From NCBI RefSeq assembly GCF_900107395.1, contig NZ_FNPW01000017.1:81880-145879 (forward strand): 64,000 nt of DNA. Reading direction: 5' to 3'. Origin of the DNA: Pseudomonas sp. NFIX28. GTDB taxonomy: Bacteria > Pseudomonadota > Gammaproteobacteria > Pseudomonadales > Pseudomonadaceae. Shown here one piece after another: positions 45,159 through 52,470 of the stretch. Position numbers and translations under genes: made by a program. Under the pieces are notes generated by a model. The model was not told the DNA's origin, did no database searches, and saw only the letters and a list, made by a program, of their open reading frames with translations. The stretch's first letter is position 1. Each line of letters opens with the position of its first letter.

Positions 45159-45277
45159 ATGCGCCGCAGGCAGGCCCCGCCGGGCCCTATAGACTAGGGT
45201 CTGTAGCACCGGTGGCCGCCCTGGCCGACTGTTTGTACAACCTCCAAGCTCCATCATCCCGACGACAGAGGCACCCC

Positions 45278-46018
45278 ATGGATCATGTCGATCACGTATT
45301 GATAGTCGATGACGACCGCGAGATCAGAGAACTGGTAGGCAACTACCTGAAGAAGAATGGCCTGCGCACCACGGTGGTGGCTGACGGCCGGCAGATGCGC
45401 AGCTTCCTGGAAACCACCCCGGTGGACCTGATCGTGCTCGACATCATGCTGCCCGGCGACGACGGCCTGGTGCTGTGTCGCGAGCTGCGCGCCGGCAAGC
45501 ACAAGGCCACGCCGGTGCTGATGCTGACCGCGCGCAACGACGAGACCGACCGCATCATCGGCCTGGAGATGGGCGCCGACGACTACCTGGTCAAGCCCTT
45601 CGCCGCCCGCGAGCTGCTGGCGCGGATCAATGCCGTGCTGCGGCGCACGCGCATGCTGCCGCCGAACCTGGTGGTCACCGAGAGCGGCCGCCTGCTGGGC
45701 TTCGGCCGCTGGCGCCTGGACACCACCGCGCGCCACCTGCTGGACCAGGACGGCACCCTGGTCGCCCTGAGCGGCGCCGAATACCGCCTGCTGCGGGTGT
45801 TCCTCGACCACCCGCAGCGGGTGCTCAACCGCGACCAGTTGCTCAACCTGACCCAAGGCCGCGACGCCGACCTGTTCGACCGTTCCATCGACCTGCTGGT
45901 CAGCCGCCTGCGCCAGCGCCTGTTGGACGACGCCCGCGAACCGGCCTACATCAAGACCGTGCGCAGCGAGGGCTATGTGTTCTCGCTGCCGGTGGAAATC
46001 CTCGAGGCCGCGTCATGA
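45278..46018 (+). CDS. OmpR-family response regulator
   Basis: 246 residues. Receiver with D11-D12-D13, phospho-acceptor D55 ('LIVLDIMLPGDDG') and K in 'DYLVKPFAARELL'. C-terminal winged helix ('LSGAEYRLLRVFLDHPQRVLNRDQLLNLTQGRDADLFDRSIDLLVSRLRQRL'). Likely counterpart of P. aeruginosa DsbR (PA2479), given the thiol-redox and copper-related neighbours. Overlaps the kinase gene by 4 bp. The long upstream frame is noncoding; ATG 45278 gives the normal length. Confidence 0.88.
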   Translation: MDHVDHVLIVDDDREIRELVGNYLKKNGLRTTVVADGRQMRSFLETTPVDLIVLDIMLPGDDGLVLCRELRAGKHKATPVLMLTARNDETDRIIGLEMGADDYLVKPFAARELLARINAVLRRTRMLPPNLVVTESGRLLGFGRWRLDTTARHLLDQDGTLVALSGAEYRLLRVFLDHPQRVLNRDQLLNLTQGRDADLFDRSIDLLVSRLRQRLLDDAREPAYIKTVRSEGYVFSLPVEILEAAS

Positions 46019-47334
46019 AGCTTGCCCTGCACTGGCCGCGCACCCTCGCCTCGCGGCTGTCGCTGATTTTCCTGATCGGCCTGGCGCTGGCCCAGGGCCT
46101 GTCGTTCGCCGCGCAGTCCTACGAGCGCTACCAGAGCGCGAAAATGACCATGCTCGGCAACCTGGAAAGCGACGTCGCCACCTCCATCGCCATTCTCGAC
46201 CGCCTGCCCGCCGCCGAGCGCCCCGCCTGGCTGGCGCGCCTGCAGCGGCGCAACTACGGCTATCTGCTCAATGCCGGCGAACCCGGCCAGCCCATGGACA
46301 GCGCCGATGTCCCGGTCTCGGTGAACTCGATCAGGAACGCCATCGGCGGCGACTACCGCCTGACGTTCAACACCATCCCCGGACCGCGCCAGCATTATCA
46401 GGCGCACCTGCAACTGGCCGACGGCAGCCCGCTGACCATCGACGTGCGCCCGGCGATGACGCCGATCTCGCCCTGGCTGCCGGTGGTGCTGCTGGGGCAG
46501 CTGCTGGTGCTGATTCTGTGCGTCTGGCTGGCGGTGCGCCTCGCGGTGCGCCCGCTGACCCGGCTGGCCCAGGCGGTGGACAGCCTCGACCCCAACACCC
46601 ACGGCGTGCACCTGGACGAAAAAGGCCCGATCGAAGTGGTGCACGCGGCCAAGGCCTTCAACGCCCTGCAGGCGCGGATCGGCGCCTACCTCAAGGAGCG
46701 CATGCAGCTGCTGGCGGCGATTTCCCACGACCTGCAGACGCCGATCACCCGCATGAAACTGCGCGCCGAGTTCATGGACGACTCCACCGAGAAAGACAAA
46801 CTGTGGAACGACCTGAGCGAAATGGAACACCTGGTGCGCGAAGGCGTGGCCTATGCCCGCAGCATCCATGGCGCCACCGAGGCCAGTTGCCGGATCGACC
46901 TGGACGCATTCCTCGACAGCCTGGTGTTCGACTACCAGGACACCGGCCAGGACGTCGAGCTGGCCGGCAAGAACGGCGCGCTGATCGACACCCGCCCCCA
47001 CGCCCTGCGCCGGGTCCTGGTGAACCTGGTGGACAACGCGCTGAAGTTCTCCGGCGCGGCGCGGATCGAGGTCCAGGCCGAAGCGGGCGAGCGCCTGTCG
47101 GTCAAGGTCCTGGACCGCGGCCCGGGGATCAGCGAAGAGCAGCTGGCCGAAGTGCTCAAGCCGTTCTACCGGGTAGAAAGCTCGCGCAACCGCGATACCG
47201 GCGGCACCGGCCTGGGGCTGGCCATCGCCCAGCAACTGGCGGTGGCGCTGGGCGGCTCGCTGCGCCTGAGCAATCGCGAAGGCGGCGGCCTGTGCGCCGA
47301 ACTGATCCTGGTCAGCAACAAGGCCAGTCTCTGA
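46015..47334 (+). CDS. Sensor histidine kinase
   Basis: 439 residues. Two membrane helices ('LASRLSLIFLIGLALAQGLSFAA' and ~160-185 'LPVVLLGQLLVLILCVWLAV') enclose a ~120-residue periplasmic sensor. HAMP, then H238 in 'AAISHDLQTPITRMKLRAEF'. ATPase N-box 'NLVDNALKFS', G1 'DRGPGIS', G2 'GGTGLGLAIAQQL'. Possible DsbS-like copper sensor, but the periplasmic segment has no clear Cys/His/Met cluster, so the signal is open. Confidence 0.87.
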   Translation: MKLALHWPRTLASRLSLIFLIGLALAQGLSFAAQSYERYQSAKMTMLGNLESDVATSIAILDRLPAAERPAWLARLQRRNYGYLLNAGEPGQPMDSADVPVSVNSIRNAIGGDYRLTFNTIPGPRQHYQAHLQLADGSPLTIDVRPAMTPISPWLPVVLLGQLLVLILCVWLAVRLAVRPLTRLAQAVDSLDPNTHGVHLDEKGPIEVVHAAKAFNALQARIGAYLKERMQLLAAISHDLQTPITRMKLRAEFMDDSTEKDKLWNDLSEMEHLVREGVAYARSIHGATEASCRIDLDAFLDSLVFDYQDTGQDVELAGKNGALIDTRPHALRRVLVNLVDNALKFSGAARIEVQAEAGERLSVKVLDRGPGISEEQLAEVLKPFYRVESSRNRDTGGTGLGLAIAQQLAVALGGSLRLSNREGGGLCAELILVSNKASL

Positions 47335-47342
47335 GCGCCTCG

Positions 47343-47389
47343 CTACACAGGCATACATAACCGCCGTTTGCCGACACAGCCGATATACA
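47343..47389 (+). promoter_or_regulatory. TACA direct repeats upstream of the ferric-reductase-like gene
   Basis: CTACA 47343-47347 and CATACA 47352-47357 (TACA units 10 bp apart), then ACACA near 47374 and ATACA ending at 47389 (11 bp). Same half-site as in the regulator promoter, located 60-110 bp before the start of the gene at 47451. Confidence 0.5.
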
Positions 47390-47450
47390 TGGCCTTGCAA
47401 GACTCCTGGGACGCGCCGCGCTGGCGGCGCCCAACCTCAAGGAGCCTCTC

Positions 47451-48086
47451 ATGCCCACTCAATCCCTTCCCTCGCGTTTCCACGGCTGGCGGCTGTTCAG
47501 CCTGCTGGCCGCCGCCGTGCTGCTGATGACCGCGCTGGTGCTGCTGCTCAATCCAGACCTGGTCGAGGCCACCCGCAGCGCCATCCGCGCCACCGCACGC
47601 TCGTCCTTCGTGCTGTTTCTGCTGGCCTTCACTGCTTCGGCATTCGCCGTGCTGCTGCCCTCGCCCTGGAGCCAGGCGCTGGTGCGCGAACGCCGCTACA
47701 TCGGCCTGGCGTTCGCCTTTTCGCACCTGGTGCACGCCGTGCTGATCTACGCCTACGGGCAGCTGAACCCAGAGTTCTGGCCCGGCCGCACGGCCCTGGG
47801 CAATGTGCCCGGGTCGGTGGGCTACCTGTTCATCCTGCTGCTGGCCCTGACCTCGTTCAAAGGCCCGGCGTCGCTGCTCAGCCGTACCGCCTGGAAACGC
47901 CTGCACACCACCGGCATGTGGGTGATCGCGGCGATCTTCGCCTACTCCAACTTCAAGCGCCTGCCGTTGAGCGCCTGGTACCTGCTGCCCTTCACGCTCA
48001 CCTGTTCGGCCATGGCGATCAACCTGCTGGGCAAGCTGGCCCAGGCCAACAAACGCTGGCAACGCCAGGCCCTGAGCCCGCGCTGA
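47451..48086 (+). CDS. Ferric-reductase-like transmembrane protein (MsrQ/YedZ-like)
   Basis: 211 residues, six helices. 'ARSSFVLFLLAFTASAF' and 'YIGLAFAFSHLVHAVLIYAYG' carry His that could ligate heme, as does 'WKRLHTTGMWVIAAIFAYSNF', the Ferric_reduct pattern. Likely an inner-membrane b-type heme electron carrier. Start 47451 with AAGGAG 7 bp upstream. Encoded between the two-component system and DoxX. Confidence 0.75.
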   Translation: MPTQSLPSRFHGWRLFSLLAAAVLLMTALVLLLNPDLVEATRSAIRATARSSFVLFLLAFTASAFAVLLPSPWSQALVRERRYIGLAFAFSHLVHAVLIYAYGQLNPEFWPGRTALGNVPGSVGYLFILLLALTSFKGPASLLSRTAWKRLHTTGMWVIAAIFAYSNFKRLPLSAWYLLPFTLTCSAMAINLLGKLAQANKRWQRQALSPR

Positions 48087-48165
48087 GCTGATGCCGCCCC
48101 TGTAGCCGCTGCCGCAGGCGGCGCCGCTTTTGCAACGCCCCAACTTTACCCAGGAGATCCACCCC

Positions 48166-48672
48166 ATGATCCTCACCCTTTCGTCCGCCCTTGGCGGGCT
48201 GCAACGCCACCTCAATCGCGTCGCCCCCTGGGTCGCGCTGCTCAGCCTGCGCCTGTTGCTGGCCTGGGAGTTTTTCGAATCGGGCCTGGAGAAATGGCGC
48301 GGTGAAAACTGGTTCCAGGAGATCCAGTCCGCCTTTCCGTTTCCCTTCGACCAACTGCCGGCGAGCCTGAACTGGCAACTCTCGATGTGGGCCGAGCTGC
48401 TGTGCGCCCTGGCCCTGCTGCTGGGCCTGGGCACCCGCTTCGCCACGCTGGTACTGATCGTGGTCACGCTGGTCGCCACCGCCGCCGTGCATTGGCCGGC
48501 CGAGTGGTCGAGCCTCAGTGAACTGGCCCAGGGCTACGCCATCAGTAACAAGGGCCACGGCAACTTCAAGCTGCCGGTAATCTACCTCGCGGCGCTGCTG
48601 CCGCTGCTGTTCCAGGGCCCGGGCAAACTCAGCCTGGACGCGCTCATCGAACGCCTGCGCCGCAACCGCTGA
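48166..48672 (+). CDS. DoxX-family membrane protein
   Basis: 168 residues, four helices. 'LLSLRLLLAWEFFESGLEKWRGENWFQEI' and 'FPFDQLPASLNWQLSMWAELLCALALLLGLGTR' are DoxX signatures. DoxX proteins accompany MNIO/HvfBC and bufferin loci and are thought to serve envelope redox steps, so it is probably the membrane partner of the hvf genes encoded opposite. Start 48166 follows caggag. Confidence 0.78.
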   Translation: MILTLSSALGGLQRHLNRVAPWVALLSLRLLLAWEFFESGLEKWRGENWFQEIQSAFPFPFDQLPASLNWQLSMWAELLCALALLLGLGTRFATLVLIVVTLVATAAVHWPAEWSSLSELAQGYAISNKGHGNFKLPVIYLAALLPLLFQGPGKLSLDALIERLRRNR

Positions 48673-48687
48673 AGCCCAACACAAAAA

Positions 48688-48715
48688 AGCCGCAGCTCCA
48701 GGCTGCGGCTTCTTG
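48688..48715. terminator. Terminator after the DoxX gene
   Basis: Stem agccgcag (48688-48695) and ctgcggct (48703-48710), 7-base loop, A-run before and 'tctt' after, so usable in both directions. 16 bp after the DoxX stop. Confidence 0.8.
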
Positions 48716-48716
48716 G

Positions 48717-49108
48717 TACCCAATCCCTGTAGCCGCTGGCGCAGCCTGCGATCGGTTGCGGAGCAGCCGCAAACCCCAGGCCACGCGGTGGGTCAGGCAG
48801 AACGTGCAATCAGGTTTTACGACGGCTGCGCCGCCGATCGCAGGCTGCGCCAGCGGCTACATCGGCAACGTCAGCAGCCGGCATCTGGTCCGGTGATCGC
48901 GGTAACGCAGCCGCTGCTTCAAGTTATGGCGTTGGGGGCTTTCCAATAAAGAAAGGCCGATACCCAATCCCTGTAGCCGCTGGCGCAGCCTGCGATCGGT
49001 TGCGAAGCAGCCGCAAACCCAGGCCATGCAGTGGGTCAGGCGGAACGTGCAACCCGGTTCTGCGACGGCTGCGCCGCCGATCGCGGGCTGCGCCAGCGGC
49101 TACATCGG
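48717..49108. repeat. Two copies of a 149-bp REP-pair element
   Basis: Copy 1 48717-48865, copy 2 48961-49108, near identical, both beginning tacccaatccctgtagccgc and ending agcggctacatcgg. Each folds on itself (gtagccgctggcgcagcct against aggctgcgccagcggctac). The 95 bp between them are unrelated. Copy 2 runs into the 3' end of hvfC. Confidence 0.85.
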
Positions 49109-49861
49109 GCCGATAACGGCTTGGGCGTGCATTTGTTGCAGTAGGCTCAGGCCATTGGCGAGAAAGGTCTCGAGGTCGTCGATGCCGGCTTCCTGGGCCA
49201 GGCCTTGCAACTGGGCGTGCCCCGTGAGTTGGGGGAATGCCTCGAGGCGTTGCAGCAGGCGCCAGGCCAGGGGGCTGAGTTCGCAGAAGTGCACGCGATA
49301 ATCGGCATCGCGGCGGATCAGCAGCAAGGTCGGTGCAGCCCCCGGCGTCGTGGGGCGCCAGGCCGGGCCCAAGCGCTGCACTGGCCAGGCGTAGGCCAGC
49401 GGCCAGGCCAGGGGCGACAGGCGCAACGGCTGATCCAGCAGCCGACCTGGATCGCTGGCCGGCAATGGCTCGGCCTCAGCCTGCTGCAAGGCCATTTCGA
49501 TCCATTCGTAATGGCTGAGCTCGACCATAAAGGCCGGCCAGCCGGCGTCCTGCAAGGCGGCAGGCTCCGCGGCCAGCCAGGCCACGAACTCGCCGGCGAT
49601 CTCACCGAACTTCGGCGTGGCACAGCGATGCTCGCGCAGAAAGATACGCAGCAGCCGGCGCCAGTCAGTCTCGCCGAGCACCGAGCGCAGCACCGGAAAA
49701 GTACCGCTGAGCAACGACTGCAGGTTGTCGAACACCAGCTCGCGGTAAATCTCCACCCGCGCGCGGTCCATCCCGGCGGGCGGCGCCTGGTGCTCGGGGT
49801 CGCGCAGGTAAGCGGTGAAGGCCTGTTGCTGGGCCCCGAGGGCGATCGTCGGCTTAAGCAT
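49100..49861 (-). CDS. hvfC: HvfC/DUF2063-type MNIO partner protein
   Basis: 253 residues. 'QQAFTAYLRDPEHQAPPAGMDRARVEIYRELVFDNLQSLLSGTFPVLRSVLGETDW' is the DUF2063 N-terminal domain. The C-terminal part resembles a RiPP recognition-like winged region. It forms a complex with HvfB and recruits the precursor. Overlaps hvfB by 8 bp. The last four residues (IGPM) and the stop codon lie in a REP copy. Confidence 0.82.
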   Translation of the reverse strand: MLKPTIALGAQQQAFTAYLRDPEHQAPPAGMDRARVEIYRELVFDNLQSLLSGTFPVLRSVLGETDWRRLLRIFLREHRCATPKFGEIAGEFVAWLAAEPAALQDAGWPAFMVELSHYEWIEMALQQAEAEPLPASDPGRLLDQPLRLSPLAWPLAYAWPVQRLGPAWRPTTPGAAPTLLLIRRDADYRVHFCELSPLAWRLLQRLEAFPQLTGHAQLQGLAQEAGIDDLETFLANGLSLLQQMHAQAVIGPM

Positions 49862-50738
49862 GGGCCAGCCTCCCCGGCGCCTGGCCGGTATCGGCCTGCA
49901 ACCGGCGGATGCTGTCCAGCTCGCCCAGCAGCTCGGCGAATGGCGGGAAATTGAAGTCCCGCTCCAGCAGGGTCGGCTGCACGCCAAACAACTCATAGGC
50001 ACGCGCCAGCAAGGCCCAGACCACCGGCTTGACCGGCGCACCGTGGGTGTCGATTTTCAGGCTGTCGGACTGGTCGTAGTGCCCGGCCACATGCATCGCC
50101 ACCACCCGTTCCGGCGGCAGGCCGGCAAGGAAAGCCTGCGGGTCGAGGCCGTGGTTCACCGAGTTGACGTAGAGGTTGTTGACGTCCAGCAGCAGGTCGC
50201 AATCGGCTTCGGCCAGCACCGCGTTAGTGAAGGCCAGCTCGTCCATGTCCTGGCGCGGCGCCGCGTAGTACGAGACGTTCTCCACCGCCAGGCGCCGACC
50301 CAGTACCTCCTGGGCCTGGCGGATGCGCGCCGCGACATGGCGCACCGCCTCTTCGGTGAAGGGCAGCGGCAACAGGTCGTAGAGGTGGCCGTCGTCGCCG
50401 CAGTAGCTCAGGTGTTCGCTGTACAGCGGCACATCGAAACGCTCGAGGAACTGCCGGACTTCGCCCAGGAACGCCAGGTCCAGCGGCGCCGGGCCGCCCA
50501 GGGACAACGACAACCCGTGGCAACTCAGCGGGTAGCGCTCGGCCAGGGCACACAGCGCGGCGCCATGGGCGCCGCCGATGCCGACCCAGTTCTCCGGTGC
50601 CAGTTCCAGAAAATCAAAAGCGCCCGCAGGCGCCGTCTTCAGTGAGTCGAGCAAGGCACGGCGCAAGCCAAGCCCCACGGCTGCCGAAACGGGCAGGCGC
50701 GGGGCCTGGCGGGATAACGCGATAGGGAAAGGTTGCAT
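49854..50738 (-). CDS. hvfB: HvfB/DUF692 multinuclear non-heme iron oxidase (MNIO)
   Basis: 294 residues, TIM-barrel MNIO. Metal-ligand segments: 'LELAPENW', H74 in 'LSCHGLSLSLGG', E108-H109 in 'YSEHLSYCG', 'AVENVSYY', 'LLLDVNNLYVNSVNHG', 'HVAGHYD', 'IDTHG'. In H. influenzae the HvfB/HvfC complex converts Cys of EGKCG motifs into oxazolone/thioamide groups that bind copper. Downstream of hvfA with a terminator between. Confidence 0.9.
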   Translation of the reverse strand: MQPFPIALSRQAPRLPVSAAVGLGLRRALLDSLKTAPAGAFDFLELAPENWVGIGGAHGAALCALAERYPLSCHGLSLSLGGPAPLDLAFLGEVRQFLERFDVPLYSEHLSYCGDDGHLYDLLPLPFTEEAVRHVAARIRQAQEVLGRRLAVENVSYYAAPRQDMDELAFTNAVLAEADCDLLLDVNNLYVNSVNHGLDPQAFLAGLPPERVVAMHVAGHYDQSDSLKIDTHGAPVKPVVWALLARAYELFGVQPTLLERDFNFPPFAELLGELDSIRRLQADTGQAPGRLAHA

Positions 50739-50760
50739 GGGCTCATCTCCTGGTTGCCCC

Positions 50761-50787
50761 GAAAAAAGGGGGCACCTAAGTGCCCCC
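50761..50787 (-). terminator. Intrinsic terminator/attenuator between hvfA and hvfB
   Basis: On the minus strand gggggcac, loop ttag, gtgccccc, then six U. It begins 8 bp after the hvfA stop. Partial readthrough would give much precursor RNA and little enzyme RNA, as usual in RiPP loci. Confidence 0.85.
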
Positions 50788-50795
50788 GCCGCCGA

Positions 50796-51182
50796 TCAGG
50801 ACTCGATCGCCGCGCCGCACTTGCCTTCGCCACATTTGCCTTCGGCCGAACCGGCCTTGGCCGCCAGGTACTGCTTGGCCTCGCCGAGGCTGATGGCGCC
50901 ATCGTGGTTGGCGTCGATCTTGTCGAACTCGGCGGCCCGCTCGGGGGCGGCGGCGATGAACTCCTCGCGGGAGACCTTGCCGTCGTGGTTAGTGTCGGTC
51001 TTGGCGAACTTGTCCTCGCCGCATTTGCCTTCGGCCGAGGCCTTGACCCCGTCGGCCGCGGCCAGGGTGTAGCCCTGGGACAGCTCGGTCATGCTCAGTG
51101 CCGAAGCAGCGGTGGACAGGCCCAGGCCGCCGACCAGTGCCAGGCCGAGCGCGACGTTGGAAACGTTGGAGAGTTTGAACAT
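50796..51182 (-). CDS. hvfA: HvfA-like copper-binding RiPP precursor with EF-hands
   Basis: 128 residues. Signal peptide (~1-28, ...STAASA), then EGKCG at 51-55, two complete EF-hand loops (D63-E74 DTNHDGKVSREE; D90-E101 DANHDGAISLGE), and a doubled EGKCGEGKCG at 114-123. The only three Cys of the mature protein are in these motifs, the sites of oxazolone/thioamide formation in Haemophilus HvfA. Expected to be periplasmic or secreted, with copper binding through modified Cys and calcium through EF-hands. First gene of hvfABC. Confidence 0.85.
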   Translation of the reverse strand: MFKLSNVSNVALGLALVGGLGLSTAASALSMTELSQGYTLAAADGVKASAEGKCGEDKFAKTDTNHDGKVSREEFIAAAPERAAEFDKIDANHDGAISLGEAKQYLAAKAGSAEGKCGEGKCGAAIES

Positions 51183-51273
51183 GCTGATACCCCTTCGATG
51201 GATTGATTAACGGTTCCCGCCACCGGCACCGAGAAGCTCGGTGCTGGCGGGTGGACGTAGTTAATCCTCGGGG

Positions 51274-51350
51274 TGTATCCGGGTTGTGTGCGCAAGCGGC
51301 GCCAGCACAAGCAGGTGTATCAGCGCCGGGCCGATACACACTTCGATACA
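51274..51350. promoter_or_regulatory. GATACA/TGTATC repeats upstream of hvfA
   Basis: GATACA 51333-51338 and 51345-51350 (12 bp apart). On the other strand TGTATC at 51274-51279 and 51316-51321. They lie 90-170 bp upstream of the hvfA start (51182), matching the half-site in the regulator promoter. The remaining 51183-51398 sequence holds no gene. Confidence 0.5.
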
Positions 51351-51398
51351 AGGCCGTCAGCCGGCCGGCCCGCAGAGGGCCGGCTCAGCGGGAGGTGT

Positions 51399-52301
51399 TC
51401 AGCGGGGAATGTCCTGCAGCGAACGGTAGACCGCCAGGCCCAGGCGCTCGCCCATCGCCACCAGGGCATCGGCACGGGCGCAGGCGCCGCCGATGCGCAG
51501 CAGCGCGTCGCAGCGCTGCAATAGAGGCAGGGCACGCGCCTGGAAGCGCGCATCGTGCTGCGGGTCCGAGTCATCCGTCGCGTCCCCCAGCCACTGGCCG
51601 AGCACGGGGTGATGCCCGGCCTCGAACAACTGCGCGGCACAGCGGTCCAGGCTGGCGGCCTGCTGCGCCGCTGCATCTTCGGCCCCCGAGGAGCGCGGCG
51701 CGGCCAGCAGGATCGTCAGGCGCGGTGGCATCAGGCGCAGTTCCAGGTACTGCAAAAGCATGATGGTCTTGCCGTCGACGATCTCGCCGCTGCGCACCAT
51801 GTCCAGCGCCTGCTGGTAGCCCAGCTCCAGCACCTCGATGTCCTCGCCCTCCTCTTCCAGCCCGCCGCCGTCGCCAATGCGGTCGTCGGGGGAATACTCG
51901 CCGATGAAAAAGTGGATGCGCTCGGTGACCGAGCCGGGGCTCATAAAGGCTTCATAGACCTTCTGCACCGCGCCGACGCGGTAGCCGGTTTCCTCTTCGG
52001 CTTCCAGGCGGATGCGCTCCTCCGGGCTGGCATTGTCCAGCAGGCCGGCGGCGGTCTCGATCAGGTAGCCGCTGTGGTCGTTGACGTAGGTCGGCATGCG
52101 GAACTGGCGGATCAGCAGCACCGTGCGCCGCTCGCGGTTGTACAGCAGGATGGTCGCGCCATTGCCACGGTCGTAGACCTCGCGGGTCTGCGCCTGCCAG
52201 CTGCCGTCGCGGCGTTGCAGGTCGAAGCTGTATTTCTTCAGCAGGTACCAGTTGTCGGAGAGCATCTCCTCGGCGGTGATGCGCACGGGCGCGGCTTGCA
52301 T
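51399..52301 (-). CDS. nudK: NudK-type Nudix hydrolase with extra C-terminal domain
   Basis: 300 residues. 1-~195 match NudK (GDP-mannose pyrophosphatase): 'NWYLLKKYSFDLQRRDG', 'REVYDRGNGATILLYNRERRTVLLIRQFRMPTYV', Nudix box 'GLLDNASPEERIRLEAEEETGYRVG', 'DIEVLELGYQQALDMVRSGEIVDGKTIMLLQYLEL'. E. coli NudK ends here (191 aa). The extra ~100 residues ('LTILLAAPRSSGAEDAAAQQAASLDRCAAQLFEAGHHPVLG ... ') resemble a DUF4406/nucleoside-deoxyribosyltransferase-like Rossmann domain. Start 52301 has GGAAG upstream. Confidence 0.82.
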   Translation of the reverse strand: MQAAPVRITAEEMLSDNWYLLKKYSFDLQRRDGSWQAQTREVYDRGNGATILLYNRERRTVLLIRQFRMPTYVNDHSGYLIETAAGLLDNASPEERIRLEAEEETGYRVGAVQKVYEAFMSPGSVTERIHFFIGEYSPDDRIGDGGGLEEEGEDIEVLELGYQQALDMVRSGEIVDGKTIMLLQYLELRLMPPRLTILLAAPRSSGAEDAAAQQAASLDRCAAQLFEAGHHPVLGQWLGDATDDSDPQHDARFQARALPLLQRCDALLRIGGACARADALVAMGERLGLAVYRSLQDIPR

Positions 52302-52424
52302 GGTCTTCCCTCTTGGCAATGGGCCGACATTCAACACGAGTGATGCGCCAGATGTCGATCCCAACCCAGGTCGAACGTTGACAGGCACCGGCCTGAACCA
52401 GCGCACAGCCCGGGCAGAAACGAC

Positions 52425-52448
52425 AACGCCCCTCATGGGAGGGGCGTT
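52425..52448 (-). terminator. Terminator of fabV
   Basis: Perfect 10-bp stem aacgcccctc / gaggggcgtt, 4-base loop, 23 bp after the fabV stop, followed on that strand by gtcgtttctg. On the plus strand it precedes nothing. Confidence 0.75.
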
Positions 52449-52470
52449 GGCGATGACGCGTTAAGTTCGC

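Noticed and set aside
44621..45277. N-terminal extension of the response regulator frame
   Set aside because: It adds >200 non-conserved residues across the DUF2790 gene and promoter; ATG 45278 gives a normal OmpR-type protein.
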